A stretch of 5,859 nucleotides of DNA from Wenzhouxiangella sp. (GTDB lineage Bacteria; Pseudomonadota; Gammaproteobacteria; Xanthomonadales; Wenzhouxiangellaceae). Positions 5,399 through 5,859 of this stretch are shown here, in pieces. The notes beneath the pieces are model-generated. The model did no database searches, was not told the origin of the DNA, and worked only from the letters and a program-made list of their open reading frames with translations. Each line of letters opens with the position of its first letter. The stretch's first letter is position 1. The stretch covers positions 1-5,859 of the forward strand of contig SKKM01000259.1 in assembly GCA_007121485.1 (NCBI GenBank), in the 5' to 3' direction. A program made the translations under genes and the position numbers.

Positions 5399-5420
5399 TT
5401 CGAACATCGATTTGTTCGGA
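5399..5420 (+). promoter_or_regulatory. Leader hairpin overlapping the tRNA-Tyr 5' end
   Basis: CGAACA (5401-5406) can pair with TGTTCG (5413-5418) around the loop TCGATT. The stem extends by a T-G and a T-A pair to 5399/5420. The 3' arm includes the first three bases (GGA) of mature tRNA-Tyr, so this fold competes with the acceptor stem. It may affect 5' processing. It could also be incidental. Confidence 0.4.
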
Positions 5421-5502
5421 GGGGTACTCAAGCGGTCAACGAGGGCAGACTGTAAATCTGCTGGCTATGCCTTCGCAGGTTCGAATCCTGCCCCCTCCAC
5501 CA
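5418..5502 (+). tRNA. tyrU: tRNA-Tyr (anticodon GTA)
   Basis: This 85-nt class II tRNA has acceptor arm GGAGGGG (5418-5424) pairing with CCCCTCC (5492-5498). The D-arm begins CTCAAGCGG. The anticodon stem GCAGA/TCTGC encloses loop CTGTAAA, with anticodon GTA at 5452-5454. A long variable arm (about 5462-5474) is typical of bacterial tRNA-Tyr. The T-arm GCAGG/CCTGC carries the TTCGAAT loop. Discriminator A5499 and the encoded CCA reach 5502. It is the first gene of a cluster ordered like E. coli tyrU-glyT-thrT-tufB. The symbol is given by position. Confidence 0.97.
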
Positions 5503-5540
5503 CAATTTGAGCGTGTTCGGAGGTAGACCGGACGACCCGA

Positions 5541-5614
5541 GCGGGTGTAGTTCAATGGTAGAACCTGAGCCTTCCAAGCTCATGATGTCGGTTCGATTCC
5601 GATCACCCGCTCCA
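5541..5614 (+). tRNA. glyT: tRNA-Gly (anticodon TCC)
   Basis: This 74-nt tRNA has acceptor arm GCGGGTG (5541-5547) pairing with CACCCGC (5604-5610). The D-stem is GTTC/GAAC. The anticodon stem TGAGC/GCTCA encloses loop CTTCCAA, with anticodon TCC at 5573-5575, reading GGA and GGG. The T-loop is TTCGATT. Discriminator U5611 and the encoded CCA end at 5614. It lies 38 nt after tRNA-Tyr and 14 nt before tRNA-Thr, in one polycistronic precursor. The symbol follows the E. coli cluster order. Confidence 0.97.
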
Positions 5615-5628
5615 AATTTACAGACCGC

Positions 5629-5704
<76 letters not shown>

Positions 5705-5759
5705 GATTCGGCGCCTCGGGCGCTGTTGGATCAACATCAGGGAACGGAGTTTTTGACGC

Positions 5760-5859
5760 ATGTCCAAGGCAAAGTTTGAACGCACGAAGCCGCACGTGAA
5801 CGTAGGCACGATTGGTCACGTTGACCATGGCAAGACGACGCTGACGGCGGCACTGACGA
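5760..5859 (+). CDS. tuf: Elongation factor Tu, N-terminal fragment (5' end of gene)
   Basis: The first 33 codons of EF-Tu are visible, and the gene continues past the right edge. EF-Tu is the GTPase that delivers aminoacyl-tRNA to the ribosomal A site. The translation begins MSKAKFERTKPHVNVGTIGH and contains the G1/P-loop motif GHVDHGKT at 19-26, which is diagnostic for translational GTPases of this type. The ATG at 5760 is preceded by GGAG (5746-5749), 10 nt away. Linkage to tRNA-Tyr, tRNA-Gly and tRNA-Thr corresponds to the E. coli tufB copy, so it is probably expressed from the promoter at 5335-5363. Whether a second tuf copy exists cannot be judged from this window. Confidence 0.97.
   Translation, partial: MSKAKFERTKPHVNVGTIGHVDHGKTTLTAALT

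Noticed and set aside
5392..5400. GGAGTTTTT in the tRNA leader, identical to bases before tuf (5746-5754), as a ribosome site for a leader peptide
   Set aside because: No start codon with a sensible frame follows at usable distance before tRNA-Tyr. A 9-base match of this kind can be chance.

Overview
The window is a high-GC stretch of a gammaproteobacterial chromosome. It carries almost only core housekeeping genes: protein synthesis, lipoprotein processing and membrane quality control. The assignment rests on gene content (ileS-lspA, rplY-pth-ychF and a tRNA-Tyr/Gly/Thr-tuf cluster of the E. coli tufB type) and on CCA ends encoded in all three tRNA genes. A deep-branching or Xanthomonadales/Chromatiales-like lineage would fit, but that is inference. 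No mobile element, CRISPR array, prophage or defence gene is visible.

Layout, left to right. (1) A plus-strand cluster holds the 3' end of ileS (isoleucyl-tRNA synthetase), lspA (signal peptidase II) and a ThiO-like FAD-dependent glycine/D-amino-acid oxidase. The genes are 4 bp apart or overlap by 4 bp, and a strong hairpin terminator at 1848-1872 follows. (2) That terminator is shared with yccA, a convergent minus-strand gene for a Bax-inhibitor-1/YccA-type membrane protein. (3) A divergent intergenic region (2588-2795) holds two palindromes, a consensus -10 box and a leader hairpin in front of rplY. (4) The plus-strand operon rplY (long CTC/TL5-type L25 with an acidic tail), pth (peptidyl-tRNA hydrolase) and ychF follows. 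(5) A tRNA-type promoter with a GC-rich discriminator drives tRNA-Tyr(GTA), tRNA-Gly(TCC), tRNA-Thr(GGT) and the start of tuf (EF-Tu), which runs off the window.

The right half is a translation block: a 5S-rRNA-binding protein, recycling of stalled peptidyl-tRNA, a ribosome-associated NTPase, three tRNAs and EF-Tu. The left half couples charging of tRNA-Ile with lipoprotein signal-peptide cleavage, plus one oxidase not usually at this position.

No undescribed multi-gene system is visible. The points most worth a second look are non-coding or residue-level: an rplY leader hairpin with an A-G mismatch, palindromes over the putative yccA promoter, a perfect 10-bp hairpin over the catalytic-His codon of pth, a leader hairpin that invades the tRNA-Tyr acceptor stem, and an altered G4-like motif in YchF.
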